DNA of 64,000 nt from Pirellulaceae bacterium. Its GTDB lineage: Bacteria > Planctomycetota > Planctomycetia > Pirellulales > Pirellulaceae. The notes under the pieces were generated by a model. The model worked only from the letters and a program-made list of their open reading frames with translations. It was not told the origin of the DNA and searched no databases. The stretch spans positions 170,886 to 234,885 of the forward strand of contig JAHDXO010000005.1 of the NCBI GenBank assembly GCA_023382975.1, given 5' to 3'. Both the position numbers and the translations under genes were made by a program. This document shows positions 46,356 through 56,107 of the stretch, piece by piece (the stretch's first letter is position 1; the number at the start of each line of letters is the position of its first letter).

Positions 46356-47369
46356 CTAGTATGGCCGGGCGAGCGGGTCTTGGAGTCGCCAGCCTGGGGG
46401 CATTAGGGATTCGATCTCGGCGACGGTCATCGGGGTCGTCCAGTAGTGGGGCTGGGCGGTGCCGACGGCGTAGTCGACGATGAAGTAGGTCACGGTGCCG
46501 ACGGCGATGACGGTGATGCCCAGGGGATTGGCTCCCGCCAGGATGGCGCCGCCGGTGACGAGGCTCACTGTGCCCGCCTTGACAATTCCTTCCCGTGCCG
46601 CAAGATTGGCTTGCGTCGATGTCAGCTCGCCCGTGGCACTGCGATAGATGACCACTCCGCCTTCGACAGCCAGTGCGACCACGAAGTAGCCGCCCGCCCC
46701 GCGCACGGCTTGGGCTTGCGGCGCCACAGTGCCCGCCCTGACGACCTTGCCGGCCTGCGAAATGACGGAGACTTCGAGTTGCTTGTAGCTACGCCCAAGC
46801 GATTTGAGCCGTCCGAGGTGCCGATTCCACTCGGCCGCAGCCTTGACGTCTCCGCTCCGGTTCAGCAACCCGATCCGCTTCTCGATTCCTCGACGTACGG
46901 CGGGATAGTGATCGTCGGGAACCAGGAAGTGTTCAGCCCGGTGGTCCTTCAGCATGTCTCGCATGTACTGCGATGGGTCACCACTGGCATGGATCTTGAG
47001 CTGGCCGCCCTCGAACCGACCATGCATGAACGCAAACACGTCGTTTTGCGGCGCATTGGGCTTGGCTACCTTCGTCCACGCGGGGTTGCGGAGCACGAAG
47101 TCTTCTTCCGCCAGGTATCCGATCGCCCGTGAGCGCTGAAGGGGATCGGTGACGACGCGCTGCATGGCCGCGACCGGACCCCGATCTGCTGTAATGCGGG
47201 GCAGCGTTCGCTCGAAAACCGTTCGTTCCGTCAGATAGCCGGGCACCGCCAATCTGGCCGGCCCCGTCGTTCTCGGCGCTGCGGGCAGCGCTACGTCACA
47301 ACGGGACGTTCGCGCGGGACACAGCAACAGCCCGAAAGTCAAGACAGACACGCAGATGCTGAACTTCAT
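46356..47369 (-). CDS. Secreted or membrane hypothetical protein
   Basis: 337 residues from the ATG at 47369 (GGAGG 8 nt upstream). A signal peptide (FSICVSVLTFGLLLCPA) is followed by a mostly helical, charged middle and a C-terminal hydrophobic region (TVSLVTGGAILAGANPLGIT and VIAVGTVTYFIVDYAVG) that could form one or two membrane spans. The family was not recognised. It follows the next gene upstream by 17 bp, so the two are probably an operon. Restricted-to-planctomycete families often look like this. Confidence 0.75.
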   Translation of the reverse strand: MKFSICVSVLTFGLLLCPARTSRCDVALPAAPRTTGPARLAVPGYLTERTVFERTLPRITADRGPVAAMQRVVTDPLQRSRAIGYLAEEDFVLRNPAWTKVAKPNAPQNDVFAFMHGRFEGGQLKIHASGDPSQYMRDMLKDHRAEHFLVPDDHYPAVRRGIEKRIGLLNRSGDVKAAAEWNRHLGRLKSLGRSYKQLEVSVISQAGKVVRAGTVAPQAQAVRGAGGYFVVALAVEGGVVIYRSATGELTSTQANLAAREGIVKAGTVSLVTGGAILAGANPLGITVIAVGTVTYFIVDYAVGTAQPHYWTTPMTVAEIESLMPPGWRLQDPLARPY

Positions 47370-47386
47370 GGTCGATACCTCCGTCG

Positions 47387-48127
47387 TCAGGACGTGACAA
47401 AACCTGCTTCCGACAGCAGCGGCGCCCACTCGCGATCCGACACGCGGCTCTTGAGCAGGTTCAACACGCGGAAGTACTCGCCGCGCGTCTCCGTGTTCAA
47501 GTATTCAAAATGGCTCTCCACCCACCGGACGTGCCTCAGCCCGTTGCGGACATCCTCGCGGTTGTTGAACCACACGTACCGATAAGCCTGGTTGGCTCGT
47601 CGTTCGCCTTCGCTCAGCTTCTTCCGGGCTTCCGCCGATACCCTCGCGCGGAGACTGGTTCCCAACTTGCTCAACGCTTGCTCGCCCTGTTGCACTACAC
47701 GAACCGAAGTCGAGGCGTTGGGATTCTGGAGGACGGCGTCTCGAAACGCCACGAAGTAGACTTCGGCCTCGGCCAAGCGTTGACCCGCGATGAGAAACCG
47801 ACCTGAACTGGTCAATTCATCCATTTCCGATGCGGTGACCTGCAGCAGCATCGCCACGGCTTTGGCGTGGTCCGGGAGTTGGGCCAGCACGCGGATCAAG
47901 TGAAGCTGTGCGGCGCGAAAGCGCTTCTGGGCGATTTCCGCTTCCGCAGTTTGAAGGTCGGGCAACGGGTTGTACGCGGCAACCGCTGCCGCTACAACAG
48001 GCGCCGCTGCACGCGCCTCGGCGACCGTGCCGCCCCAGGAACCCGAGTAGCGGGCCCCCAAATGCATTAAACCGATCACAACAAGCACGACCATCCAACC
48101 GCCGCTGGACTTCCTCGGTGACTGCAT
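47387..48127 (-). CDS. Membrane-anchored hypothetical protein with TPR-like helices
   Basis: 246 residues with AAGAGG upstream of the ATG at 48127. One N-terminal membrane anchor (GWMVVLVVIGLMHLGARY) is followed by an Ala-rich stretch and helical repeats resembling TPR (LQTAEAEIAQKRFRAAQLHL, LAEAEVYFVAFRDAVLQNP). The rest would lie outside the cytoplasm. It is the first gene of a two-gene unit with the preceding feature. No function can be assigned. Confidence 0.75.
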   Translation of the reverse strand: MQSPRKSSGGWMVVLVVIGLMHLGARYSGSWGGTVAEARAAAPVVAAAVAAYNPLPDLQTAEAEIAQKRFRAAQLHLIRVLAQLPDHAKAVAMLLQVTASEMDELTSSGRFLIAGQRLAEAEVYFVAFRDAVLQNPNASTSVRVVQQGEQALSKLGTSLRARVSAEARKKLSEGERRANQAYRYVWFNNREDVRNGLRHVRWVESHFEYLNTETRGEYFRVLNLLKSRVSDREWAPLLSEAGFVTS

Positions 48128-48654
48128 TTCACACCTCTTGGCAAAAATTCCAAAACTCTCGACGAATCCGAATCAAACGCATCGTTTCGAAATTCTTACG
48201 TAAGCCGCGCTGTGCTTATGACAGTTCTTTTCTTCACTTCCCGCCAAATTTTGCTCCGGCTGGCTTGTGGAATTGGAACTGCTGGGCCGTCAGCCTTCAT
48301 TTGACCTGTGGATGGACCAGGAAACCATCCGAGCCATGCTCGACGTCGAGCACTGCACGGGCGACACGCGATACGCCGAGTTCGCCGGCAAGTCGCTGAC
48401 CAATCGCATAACCAACCTGGACGACAATGGGCTGCGACGTGGTGTTTGGCACCGGTCTGCCACCCGGGAACCGTGACGATCGTGTCAACCAAAGCACGTC
48501 GCATCGGCTCGTCAGGCCAGGCAGTCTTACTTGTTGTTGCCGTCGGCCACATCAGTGAGGTGGCATTCAAGTCGTTCCCTCGGTCTCTTGGATGCGTTAC
48601 ACTGTGTCACAGAACTTGCCTACCTAGACTATTGTTCCTTGGGAGTACCACACC
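48128..48654. other. 527-bp gap, possibly containing a gene remnant
   Basis: On the plus strand at about 48267-48476 a 69-codon frame (FDLWMDQETIRAMLDVEHCT then GDTRYAEFAG) resembles a scrap of an (alpha/alpha)-barrel glycosidase-type protein. It has no ribosome-binding site and stops abruptly. The first part of the gap is AT-richer and should contain the promoter of the minus-strand gene at 48127. The last part leads into the isomerase gene. Confidence 0.3.
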
Positions 48655-49611
48655 ATGTCCTCGCGCACGCCATTGGACCGTCGTCGTTTTGTTCAGCAGA
48701 CACTGGCCGCTGGGGCAGCGGCGTCGTTCGCTTGGTCTCCGCAGCGTTCATCCGCGGGCGCGGAAAAGGCGGGCGGCTATCAGATCGGCATTTATACCCG
48801 GCCTTGGGACCAGCACGATTACCGCGTCGCGCTGGATGCGATCGCCGAGGCGGGGTTCAAACAGGCGGGGCTGATGACCACGACGATGCCGTGGGGCAAA
48901 TTGGTGATCTCGGCGGACAACACGATCGAACAGGCGACCGCCGTGGGCGAGGAAGTCCGGCAGCGCGGCCTCGAAATCCCGTCGGTCTACGGCGGCGGAA
49001 TCCCGGTCCAGAAATCGCTCGAAGCCGGCATCGACGGCATGAAACGACTGATCGACAACTGCGTGGCCGCCGGGGCGAAGAGCCTGCTGATGGGCGGGAT
49101 CGGCAACGAGAAACTCTACGAGGCATACTACAAGGCGATCGCCGAGACGTGCGATTACGCGGCCGAACGCAAACTGCCCGTCACCGTCAAGCCGCATGGC
49201 GGACTGAACGCGACCGGCCCGCAGTGCCGCAAGTGCATCGAGTCGGTCGGCCACGCGAATTTCAGCCTGTGGTACGATCCGGGGAATATCTTCTTCTACT
49301 CCAACGGCGAACTAAATCCGGCCGACGACGCCGCCACGGTCGACGGACTGGTCCGCGTCGGCATGTGTATCAAGGACTTCGACATCGTCGACCGAGACGG
49401 CACGCCCACCCGCGAGGTGTCGCTGACTCCGGGCACGGGCCGCGTCGACTTTGCCAAAGTGCTTCAATCGCTGCGCAGGGGCGGTTTTACGCAGGGACAC
49501 TTGGTAATCGAGTGTCTCGCTCGCGGCGACGGCAGTCTAACGGGGCTGTTGGCCGAGGCGAAGAAAGCACGGGCGTTCGTCGAGCAATTGGTCGCCAATC
49601 TGCCGGCATGA
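48655..49611 (+). CDS. Tat-exported sugar phosphate isomerase/epimerase-like TIM-barrel protein
   Basis: 318 residues with GGGAG upstream. A twin-arginine-type signal (RRRFVQQTLAAGAAASFAW) is followed by a xylose-isomerase-like (AP endonuclease 2) barrel: ALDAIAEAGFKQAGLM, LPVTVKPHGGLNATG, FSLWYDPGNIFFY and GHLVIECLARGDG. The metal-binding acid and His residues of the family appear conserved. Many secreted planctomycete paralogues of this kind exist with unknown substrate. It is transcribed alone. Confidence 0.88.
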   Translation: MSSRTPLDRRRFVQQTLAAGAAASFAWSPQRSSAGAEKAGGYQIGIYTRPWDQHDYRVALDAIAEAGFKQAGLMTTTMPWGKLVISADNTIEQATAVGEEVRQRGLEIPSVYGGGIPVQKSLEAGIDGMKRLIDNCVAAGAKSLLMGGIGNEKLYEAYYKAIAETCDYAAERKLPVTVKPHGGLNATGPQCRKCIESVGHANFSLWYDPGNIFFYSNGELNPADDAATVDGLVRVGMCIKDFDIVDRDGTPTREVSLTPGTGRVDFAKVLQSLRRGGFTQGHLVIECLARGDGSLTGLLAEAKKARAFVEQLVANLPA

Positions 49612-49801
49612 TTGGCATTTCAGGTTCTGGTCTGTGTTGGAGTTACGGGTTGAACCATGTGCGCACCATGTTTGCGGCTTGATGGGTACCAAACGCCCAT
49701 CGGAAGCGAATCCGTTTCGAACGTCCCTTGACCTTCGAGTCGCGTTCGGCGCCCGCGACCCACTTTGGTTGCGGCCGCAGGCCACGCGGAGGAACGCCCC
49801 G

Positions 49802-50797
49802 ATGAATTCGGATCAACTTGAGACGAAGCAGGAGAAAGCGGCCGCTCGTGAAACGCCCGCTCTGGCGGCCGACGTAGACCAAACGATCGTGACGGTGGCG
49901 GATCAACGGGCATTGCGGTTTGCGATGACGCTGTCGCTGGTCATCGGTCTGCTGATGTTTGCGATCAAAGTCGGTGCCTACTTGCTGACCGGATCCGCTG
50001 CCATCCTGAGCGACGCGGCCGAATCGGTCGTTCACGTGGCGGCGGTGACCTTTGCCTTCTACAGTCTGCGGCTCAGTTTCAAACCGGCCGACGAGGGGCA
50101 TCGATACGGTCATGCCAAAATCAGCTTCTTCTCGGCGGGTTTCGAGGGCGCGATGATTCTGCTGGCCGCGCTGTATATCGCCTTCGAAGCGATCCGCAAG
50201 CTGATCGTCGGCGGCGAACTGGAGAATCTCGGAGTCGGCACCTTGCTGACCGTTCTGGCGATGCTGATCAACGGTGGGCTGGGCGCTTATCTGGTCGCCA
50301 CGGGCCGGCGGCGCCGATCGCTGATCCTGATCGCCAACGGCAAGCACGTCCTGACCGACTGTTGGACCAGTCTCGGCGTGATCTCGGGACTGGGCCTGAC
50401 ACTCGGCACCGGCTGGCTGCCCTGGGATCCGATCGCGGCGCTAGTGGTCGCCGGGAACATCATGTTCTCCGGGGTCGGTTTGATCAGGCAGAGCTTCCGA
50501 GGGCTGATGGACGAGGCCGATCCGGAGATCGACCGCCAGTTGCTCGCCGTCTTGGAGGCCCAAACGGAGAGATACGGAATCCAGTTTCACGATGTGCGGC
50601 ACCGCAGCCTGGGATCGTTGTACTGGGTCGAAGTCCACCTGCTGTTTCCCGAGTCGCAGACGATCGGCGAAGCCCACCGTACCGCGACCGCTATCGAAAA
50701 TGCAGTCTCGGAAGCGCTCGGCGTTCGCGCGTACGTCACCACGCATCTGGAAGCCATTGAAGACCACGACCGCATCCACCGGCCAGGACAACATTGA
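49802..50797 (+). CDS. Cation diffusion facilitator transporter
   Basis: 331 residues from the ATG at 49802 (GGAGG about 9 nt upstream). An in-frame extension to 49634 is GC-poor in coding signal and was not used. Six membrane segments are visible (such as LSLVIGLLMFAIKVGAYLL and GTLLTVLAMLINGGLGAYLV). The site-A ligand motifs are ILSDAAESVVHVA in helix 2 and NGKHVLTDCWTS (H-x3-D) in helix 5. The usual helix-2 HSxxD is DAAESVVH here, so metal preference may differ. A cytoplasmic C-terminal domain follows (IQFHDVRHRSLGSLYWVEVH). It exports divalent cations such as Zn, Mn or Fe. Confidence 0.9.
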   Translation: MNSDQLETKQEKAAARETPALAADVDQTIVTVADQRALRFAMTLSLVIGLLMFAIKVGAYLLTGSAAILSDAAESVVHVAAVTFAFYSLRLSFKPADEGHRYGHAKISFFSAGFEGAMILLAALYIAFEAIRKLIVGGELENLGVGTLLTVLAMLINGGLGAYLVATGRRRRSLILIANGKHVLTDCWTSLGVISGLGLTLGTGWLPWDPIAALVVAGNIMFSGVGLIRQSFRGLMDEADPEIDRQLLAVLEAQTERYGIQFHDVRHRSLGSLYWVEVHLLFPESQTIGEAHRTATAIENAVSEALGVRAYVTTHLEAIEDHDRIHRPGQH

Positions 50798-50902
50798 GCA
50801 GGCTGGTAGAATTCAGACGGCAAGAGTATCCCGAGACACATGGAAGTAGCGTGCCAGCACGTCTTCAAGGTGAACCATTGAGGCAACTGCACTCGCCGAA
50901 AT

Positions 50903-51016
50903 TTGGCGAGCGGCGGGCGTGAGCCCGTCCGGTGCGGTTGGCGGGGGATGTTGTACGTGCCGCGATCATCGTGGGGCTGACGCCGCCACGCTCGCCGGGG
51001 ATTGGCGAGCGGCGGA
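50903..51016. repeat. Paired TTGGCGAGCGGCGG repeats in a 323-bp gap
   Basis: TTGGCGAGCGGCGGG (50903-50917) and TTGGCGAGCGGCGGA (51002-51016) flank a GC-rich segment containing GGGCGTGAGCCCG and CGCCACGCTCGCCGGGG. Such GAGCGGCGGGCGTGAGCCC-type elements recur in planctomycete intergenic regions. The remainder of the gap 50798-51120 shows no gene. Confidence 0.6.
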
Positions 51017-51120
51017 CACTCGCGGCGGACTTCTTGATCCGCAGAGCGACTCTGGTTACAACACGGATCAGGCCGACGGCTGAGTCGGCAGATCGTAACG
51101 TGTCAATTGGGAGCGAAGAG

Positions 51121-53469
51121 ATGCGCGAGACCTGTAACATTCGCCGCGAGAGGTGTTTTTTGGCGGCGATACTCGCCGTGCTGGCGGTGTACCAGGCGGT
51201 GAGGGCAGCGCCGTCTGCCGCGGAATCCGAAGGGTCGGAGTTCTCCCTGGTCGAGACTGGCAGGACGATTGACCGGGCCCTTCGGCTGGCCGACCGGTTG
51301 CGGTCTGTTGCCGAACCGTCGCGTCTCGATCCGTTGGTTGCAGCCCTGCAGCAGTTGAACGACCGCGTCGATGGGCTGGGATCCCACGATGAAGCGCCGG
51401 CGGCGGTATTGCGGGAAACGCACTCCCAGGCCCGCCGTTTGGCTCGACAGATTGCGTTTACGAATCCTCGTCTGGACTTTGACAAAATTCTGTTTGTCAA
51501 ACGGCATGATCCGGAGGGGCTGCGTTTGTCCAGGCACATGGTTCACCAGTACTACGGCTACGCGGCCCTTCCCGGTGGCGGCCTGTATGTCCTGTCCGAT
51601 CCGTTCTCCGACAATCCGCAACTGATCGATCTGCTGGCCGAGAGCCGTGTCGAGAGCGGTCGCTTGGCCGGGCAGCGACTGAAGCCGGGCACATTCCTGC
51701 GCCCGGAAGTCTCCTTCGATGGCCGGACAATCCTGTTCGCTTACACGGAAGGCTTGGGCGAGAAGCCGGAGTGGTCGCCGCGGAACTGCTTCCACATTTT
51801 CCGCGTCAACGCCGACGGCACGGGCTTGGTGCAGTTGACCGACGGACCCTGGAACGAATTCGATCCCTGCTTTCTTCCCGACGGGCGGATCGCATTTATT
51901 TCCGAGCGGCGAGGCGGCTATCTGCGTTGCGGCGTGTCGGCCCCGAAGTGGCCTTCACCGACCTACACGCTGCACTCGATGGAGCCCGACGGCAGCGACG
52001 TGATCGCCTTGAGCTTCCACGAGACGCACGAGTGGAACCCGAGCGTCAATCGGGAGGGAATGCTCGTGTACACTCGCTGGGATTATGTCGATCGCGATAC
52101 CGACATCGCTCACCACCCGTGGATCTCCTACCCCGACGGCCGCGACCCGCGCTCGTACCACGGCAATTACCCAGCTCGACGCGAGAGCCGTCCTTGGATG
52201 GAGATGCAGATTCGTTCGATCCCCGAGTCGCACCGTTACGTGGCGGTGGCCGCGGCGCACCACGGGCAGGAGTTCGGATCGCTGGTTCTGATCGACCCGC
52301 GGTTGGAAGACGACGGGGCGATGTCGCAGTTGACGCGACTGACGCCCGAGGTGCCGTTGCCGGAGTCGGAGGCCCGCGGAGGCGACATTCCGTCGTCGAT
52401 GGTCTACGGGACGCCTTGGCCGTTGAGCGAAGACGATTATCTGGTCGTCTACGATCCCGACGCGAAGAACCGCGGGATCTACTGGATGGACCGCGACGGC
52501 AACCGCGAACTGATCTACCGCGATCCGGAGATCTCCTGTTACGCTCCCATGCCGCTGCGACCGCGACCGACACCGCCGGTGATCCCGCGACAAACGGTCC
52601 AGGTGGCGCGCGATGTGGCCGCAGCGGGGGGCCAAGTTCCGCAGGCGACAGTCGCGCTGATGAACGTCTACGACAGCGACTTCCCGTGGCCCGCGGGAAC
52701 CGAGATTCAGGCCCTGCGGATTATCCATGTCCTGCCCAAATCCACTTCGCCGTCGAACCAACCGCGGATCGGGGCCGCCGATCAGACCAATGCCCGCGCG
52801 GTACTGGGCACCGTTCCGGTCGAAGCCGACGGCAGCGCGTATTTCGAAGCACCGGTGGGCAAGGCGATCTACTTCCAGGCTCTGGACGCCGACGGAATGG
52901 CCGTTCAATCGATGCGGTCGGCGACCTATGTCCACCCCGGCGAACAACTGGTCTGCCAGGGTTGCCACGAGCGGAAGCAAACGCCGCCCCGTTCCGCAGG
53001 CGGCACACCATTGGCTCTGCTGCGTCCGCCCTCGCCGATCACCCCGGAGCCTCCAGGGTCAAATCCGTTCAGCTACGTGCGGCTCGTCCAACCCGTCCTC
53101 GATCGGCACTGCGTCGAATGCCATCAACGAGAGGACGCGATCGATCTGAGCGGCGTGATCGAAGGGCCGCACGGCTTCAGCCGTTCGTACACTCAGCTTG
53201 CCAGCCGGTACGGATTCTACTACGACTCGAGTCTCGGCTCGCTCCATCGCCCAGGCCGCGGCGGAGCCCGTACCGAAGCCGGCCGCTTCGGCGCCCGCGC
53301 CGCAAAACTCACCGACTTCCTCGCCGAGCGCCATTACGGCGTCCAACTCGACCCGCAAGAACTCCGCCGCCTGATCGTCTGGCTCGACGCCAACTCCGAG
53401 TTCTACGGAGCCTACGAGAATACCGAAGCCCAATCGCGCGGCGAAGTGGTTTTTCCGTCGCTGGAATGA
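51121..53469 (+). CDS. Hydrazine synthase alpha-like diheme secreted protein
   Basis: 782 residues from the ATG at 51121 (GGGAG upstream). A signal peptide (CFLAAILAVLAVYQAVRA) is followed by a helical N-terminal segment. TolB/PD40-like propeller blades come next (RPEVSFDGRTILFAYTEG, DPCFLPDGRIAFISERRG, NPSVNREGMLVYTRWDYVDR), then a C-terminal region with two c-type heme motifs C612-x2-C615-H616 and C664-x2-C667-H668. The order matches the HzsA-like family. In anammox bacteria the true subunit helps make hydrazine; non-anammox planctomycetes carry relatives of unknown function. Heme attachment would occur outside the cytoplasm. No other anammox genes are here. Confidence 0.85.
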   Translation: MRETCNIRRERCFLAAILAVLAVYQAVRAAPSAAESEGSEFSLVETGRTIDRALRLADRLRSVAEPSRLDPLVAALQQLNDRVDGLGSHDEAPAAVLRETHSQARRLARQIAFTNPRLDFDKILFVKRHDPEGLRLSRHMVHQYYGYAALPGGGLYVLSDPFSDNPQLIDLLAESRVESGRLAGQRLKPGTFLRPEVSFDGRTILFAYTEGLGEKPEWSPRNCFHIFRVNADGTGLVQLTDGPWNEFDPCFLPDGRIAFISERRGGYLRCGVSAPKWPSPTYTLHSMEPDGSDVIALSFHETHEWNPSVNREGMLVYTRWDYVDRDTDIAHHPWISYPDGRDPRSYHGNYPARRESRPWMEMQIRSIPESHRYVAVAAAHHGQEFGSLVLIDPRLEDDGAMSQLTRLTPEVPLPESEARGGDIPSSMVYGTPWPLSEDDYLVVYDPDAKNRGIYWMDRDGNRELIYRDPEISCYAPMPLRPRPTPPVIPRQTVQVARDVAAAGGQVPQATVALMNVYDSDFPWPAGTEIQALRIIHVLPKSTSPSNQPRIGAADQTNARAVLGTVPVEADGSAYFEAPVGKAIYFQALDADGMAVQSMRSATYVHPGEQLVCQGCHERKQTPPRSAGGTPLALLRPPSPITPEPPGSNPFSYVRLVQPVLDRHCVECHQREDAIDLSGVIEGPHGFSRSYTQLASRYGFYYDSSLGSLHRPGRGGARTEAGRFGARAAKLTDFLAERHYGVQLDPQELRRLIVWLDANSEFYGAYENTEAQSRGEVVFPSLE

Positions 53470-53557
53470 CGGGGCTCGGCAAAGTCCGACTGATGGCGCA
53501 ATCGCGGGACGTGTCGCGACGATCCCGCCCGCGGGTCGAAGCTGCCGGCTTGCGGTG

Positions 53558-54544
53558 TCAAGAGCCTGAAAGCTTGACTTGGGCCAAGTAGATGCTCGTT
53601 TTGCCTTCGTGCGATGCGTAGTAGCTGACCCAGAGGAGTCCGTCGTGGAGGACCAAGCCGGCGTAGCTGGTGTCGCCGCCCGAGGGAAGAGCGAGGAACT
53701 CGGTGAGCGTGCCGGCGTCGGGGTCGATCCAGCACAGCGACGTGCGGACGGGCGCGTCGTACAGTCGCACCGCGGCGACGAAGCGGCCGTCGGGCAGACG
53801 GATCATGTGCGGACCGCCGATGCGAACATTCAGCTTTTTCCAAGTCCACTCGGTGTACGGCGGACGCGAGGTGCCGAGATACCCGGAGTTCGGTTGCCCG
53901 TCCTGCCGCAGCAGGCAATGGCACGTGTCGTCGGCAAGGAACACCAGCGACGTTTCGTTGGGGTAGGTGCCCTCGACGGACGATTTCTCGATGAGCGTCT
54001 CGAACGACTTCCCATCGGAACTGGTGAACAACCGAATTCCCCGATTGTCTCCCCGGCAGCCGTAGCCGAACCCGTACGCTCGGTCCTTGTGCCACGTGAC
54101 TCGCCACAGCCAGTTGTCGCGATCGCCGACTTCATGCTTGTCGCTCCATGTCCGGCCGTCCGCGGAAAACCAGACGAGCGATTGGTGCCGATGCGTCGTC
54201 GGTGCGTTGATCGCTTCGGCACCGGCCAGCATCAATCGGCCGTCGGGCGTCACCGTGATCTTCGCGTCGCGCAGATCCGACGTGGGCGACGTGATCAACG
54301 CCGCCGATTCCCAAGTCTCTCCGTCGGCCGACGTGATCACTCGCAGGGCTCCGTCCGGCGAGACGTGCCCTTTGCCTTCCCGGAACACACAGAACCAGCG
54401 GTCCTTGAATCGGACCAGATCGGTAAAGGCATTGTGCGGGGCTTGATCCCAGATCTTCCGCACCTTGATCAGCTTGGCAGACTCGTCCGCGCGGATCAGG
54501 CCGTTCGACAGGACCAGCAGAGCGATCCATGGAAGACACTTCAT
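53558..54544 (-). CDS. Secreted sialidase-like BNR/Asp-box protein
   Basis: 328 residues from the ATG at 54544 (GAGGTGA upstream, signal peptide CLPWIALLVLSNGLIRA). Asp-box repeats are visible: TSADGETWES, FSADGRTWSD and TSSDGKSFET. The FRE motif near the N-terminus (WFCVFREGKG) provides the arginine common in sialidase folds, and an RLPDGRFVAAVR segment lies late. Full catalytic triads were not confirmed, so it could be an exo-sialidase or another glycan-binding propeller. It converges with the HzsA-like gene. Confidence 0.82.
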   Translation of the reverse strand: MKCLPWIALLVLSNGLIRADESAKLIKVRKIWDQAPHNAFTDLVRFKDRWFCVFREGKGHVSPDGALRVITSADGETWESAALITSPTSDLRDAKITVTPDGRLMLAGAEAINAPTTHRHQSLVWFSADGRTWSDKHEVGDRDNWLWRVTWHKDRAYGFGYGCRGDNRGIRLFTSSDGKSFETLIEKSSVEGTYPNETSLVFLADDTCHCLLRQDGQPNSGYLGTSRPPYTEWTWKKLNVRIGGPHMIRLPDGRFVAAVRLYDAPVRTSLCWIDPDAGTLTEFLALPSGGDTSYAGLVLHDGLLWVSYYASHEGKTSIYLAQVKLSGS

Positions 54545-54739
54545 GGCGTCACCTCGTAGATTAAATGTTTGTCGTCGAAAGCGACGGATCTCCAACAACA
54601 GTAATCCATCGCCGTGGATACCGCAACGCGGACGGCCATGCTGCGCCGGCCCGCCCTGTTCAGGTTCCGTGCTTCTTGACGGCGATTGCAGAACGGAACA
54701 CAATCAGAACGTCGCACTTGATTTCCGAGAAGGACCATC

Positions 54740-55972
54740 ATGACGAACTCACTCCGGCGCCTTGCCCGCACCGTCTTCGTTCTGTTTACGCTTATTTGTT
54801 TTTCTGGCGCCACGGCCTCGGCCGCTCATGAGGTCACCGTGCGAGTCGCGGCGGGCGAGCGGGATTGCATCGTGGCGCCGTTGATCGTTGAACTGCCGGC
54901 CGACTTGGTGGATGCGAAGAGTCTGGCTCTGACAGAGCAGGATTCGGATGTAGCAATCCCGGTCCAGCGCGTGCCAGGCAAACCCCAGGCGGCTTGGATG
55001 GTGACCGAGCTGAAGGCTGGCCAGTCGCGGACGTACAGGCTGGCGGCTTCCAATCGCGAAACGCCCGACGAGCAGCACGTCATCTGCCGCGACGACGGTC
55101 GGCGACTGAACATCGAGATCGACGGTCGGCCGGTGCTCTCGTACCACCACGCCGTTGCGCCGTCGCCGCAGGGAATTGCGGACGTGTTTGCCAAGAGCGG
55201 GCACATCCATCCGTTGCGGACTCCCTCGGGACGTTTGGTGAGCGACGACTTTCCGCCCGATCACGCTCACCAACACGGGGTCTTCTTCGCGTGGGTGAAC
55301 ACGACTTTCGAAGGGCGGGAGGTTGACTTCTGGAATCAGGGCAAGCGGCAGGGGAGCGTCGAACACGTTCGGACACTGCACGCGGTCAGCGGGCCGGTGT
55401 TCGCCCAATTCGCCGTCGTCTTGCGGCACAGCGATCTGACCGCGCCCGGCGGCCCGAAGCCAGTGCTCGAAGAGACATGGACCGTTCGCGTCTATCGCAG
55501 CGAATCGCCGTTTCTGATCGATCTGGAATCCGAGCAGCGCGCCGCGGGCGACAGGCCCTTGGTTATCAACGAGTATCATTATGGCGGCATGGGACTGCGC
55601 GGCGCGCGGCCGTGGTTAGGGCAGCCAGAGAGCGATTTCCTGACCAGTCTTGGCAAGACACGAGCCGACGGGAACCACACCCGGGCCCGCTGGGTGATCG
55701 CTCACGGAACCAGCGACGGCGGTCCGGCGTCGGTCGTCGTCCTAGGCCATCCCGACAACTTCCGCGCGCCGCAATCCGTCCGACTCCATCCGACGAAGCC
55801 CTATTTCTGTTTTGCGCCGATGGTTCTCGGGCAGTTCGAGATCGCCCCCGGCCGTCCCTACCGTTCGCAGTACCGCTTCGCCACCCACGACGGTTCTCCA
55901 GACGCGGATTTGGCCGAACGCCTCTGGCACGATTACGCCGAACCGCCCGCGATAACGACCGTTGCGGAATAG
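54740..55972 (+). CDS. DUF6807 (PmoA-like) secreted protein
   Basis: 410 residues with AAGGA before the ATG and a signal peptide (TVFVLFTLICFSGATASAA). HIHPLRTPSGRLVSDDFPPD, HAHQHGVFFAWVNTTFEG and INEYHYGGMGLRGARPW are characteristic of the family annotated as methane oxygenase PmoA/DUF6807. These proteins are not subunits of particulate methane monooxygenase despite the name. They are abundant in planctomycete carbohydrate loci, and a His-rich motif (DHAHQHG) suggests a metal or sugar site. Divergent from the sialidase-like gene. Confidence 0.9.
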   Translation: MTNSLRRLARTVFVLFTLICFSGATASAAHEVTVRVAAGERDCIVAPLIVELPADLVDAKSLALTEQDSDVAIPVQRVPGKPQAAWMVTELKAGQSRTYRLAASNRETPDEQHVICRDDGRRLNIEIDGRPVLSYHHAVAPSPQGIADVFAKSGHIHPLRTPSGRLVSDDFPPDHAHQHGVFFAWVNTTFEGREVDFWNQGKRQGSVEHVRTLHAVSGPVFAQFAVVLRHSDLTAPGGPKPVLEETWTVRVYRSESPFLIDLESEQRAAGDRPLVINEYHYGGMGLRGARPWLGQPESDFLTSLGKTRADGNHTRARWVIAHGTSDGGPASVVVLGHPDNFRAPQSVRLHPTKPYFCFAPMVLGQFEIAPGRPYRSQYRFATHDGSPDADLAERLWHDYAEPPAITTVAE

Positions 55973-56107
55973 CTGTGCATCGGGACGAGTCCTGTGTAGC
56001 CGTGTAATTCCAGTCGCGTCTTATAGGCCCTTTGCTCGTCGGCTTGAAACGGCCGGCCGGGGCAGGTAAGCTGCGGCCTGGAAAACGCCGGTATCGGAGA
56101 ATGACGC

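Noticed and set aside
51121..53469. Evidence for anammox metabolism
   Set aside because: Only an HzsA-like protein is present. HzsA relatives occur in many non-anammox planctomycetes and no hzsB, hzsC or hydrazine dehydrogenase gene is seen.
54740..55972. Particulate methane monooxygenase subunit
   Set aside because: The family name PmoA is misleading; the protein is soluble-secreted with no membrane-subunit features and no pmoB or pmoC nearby.
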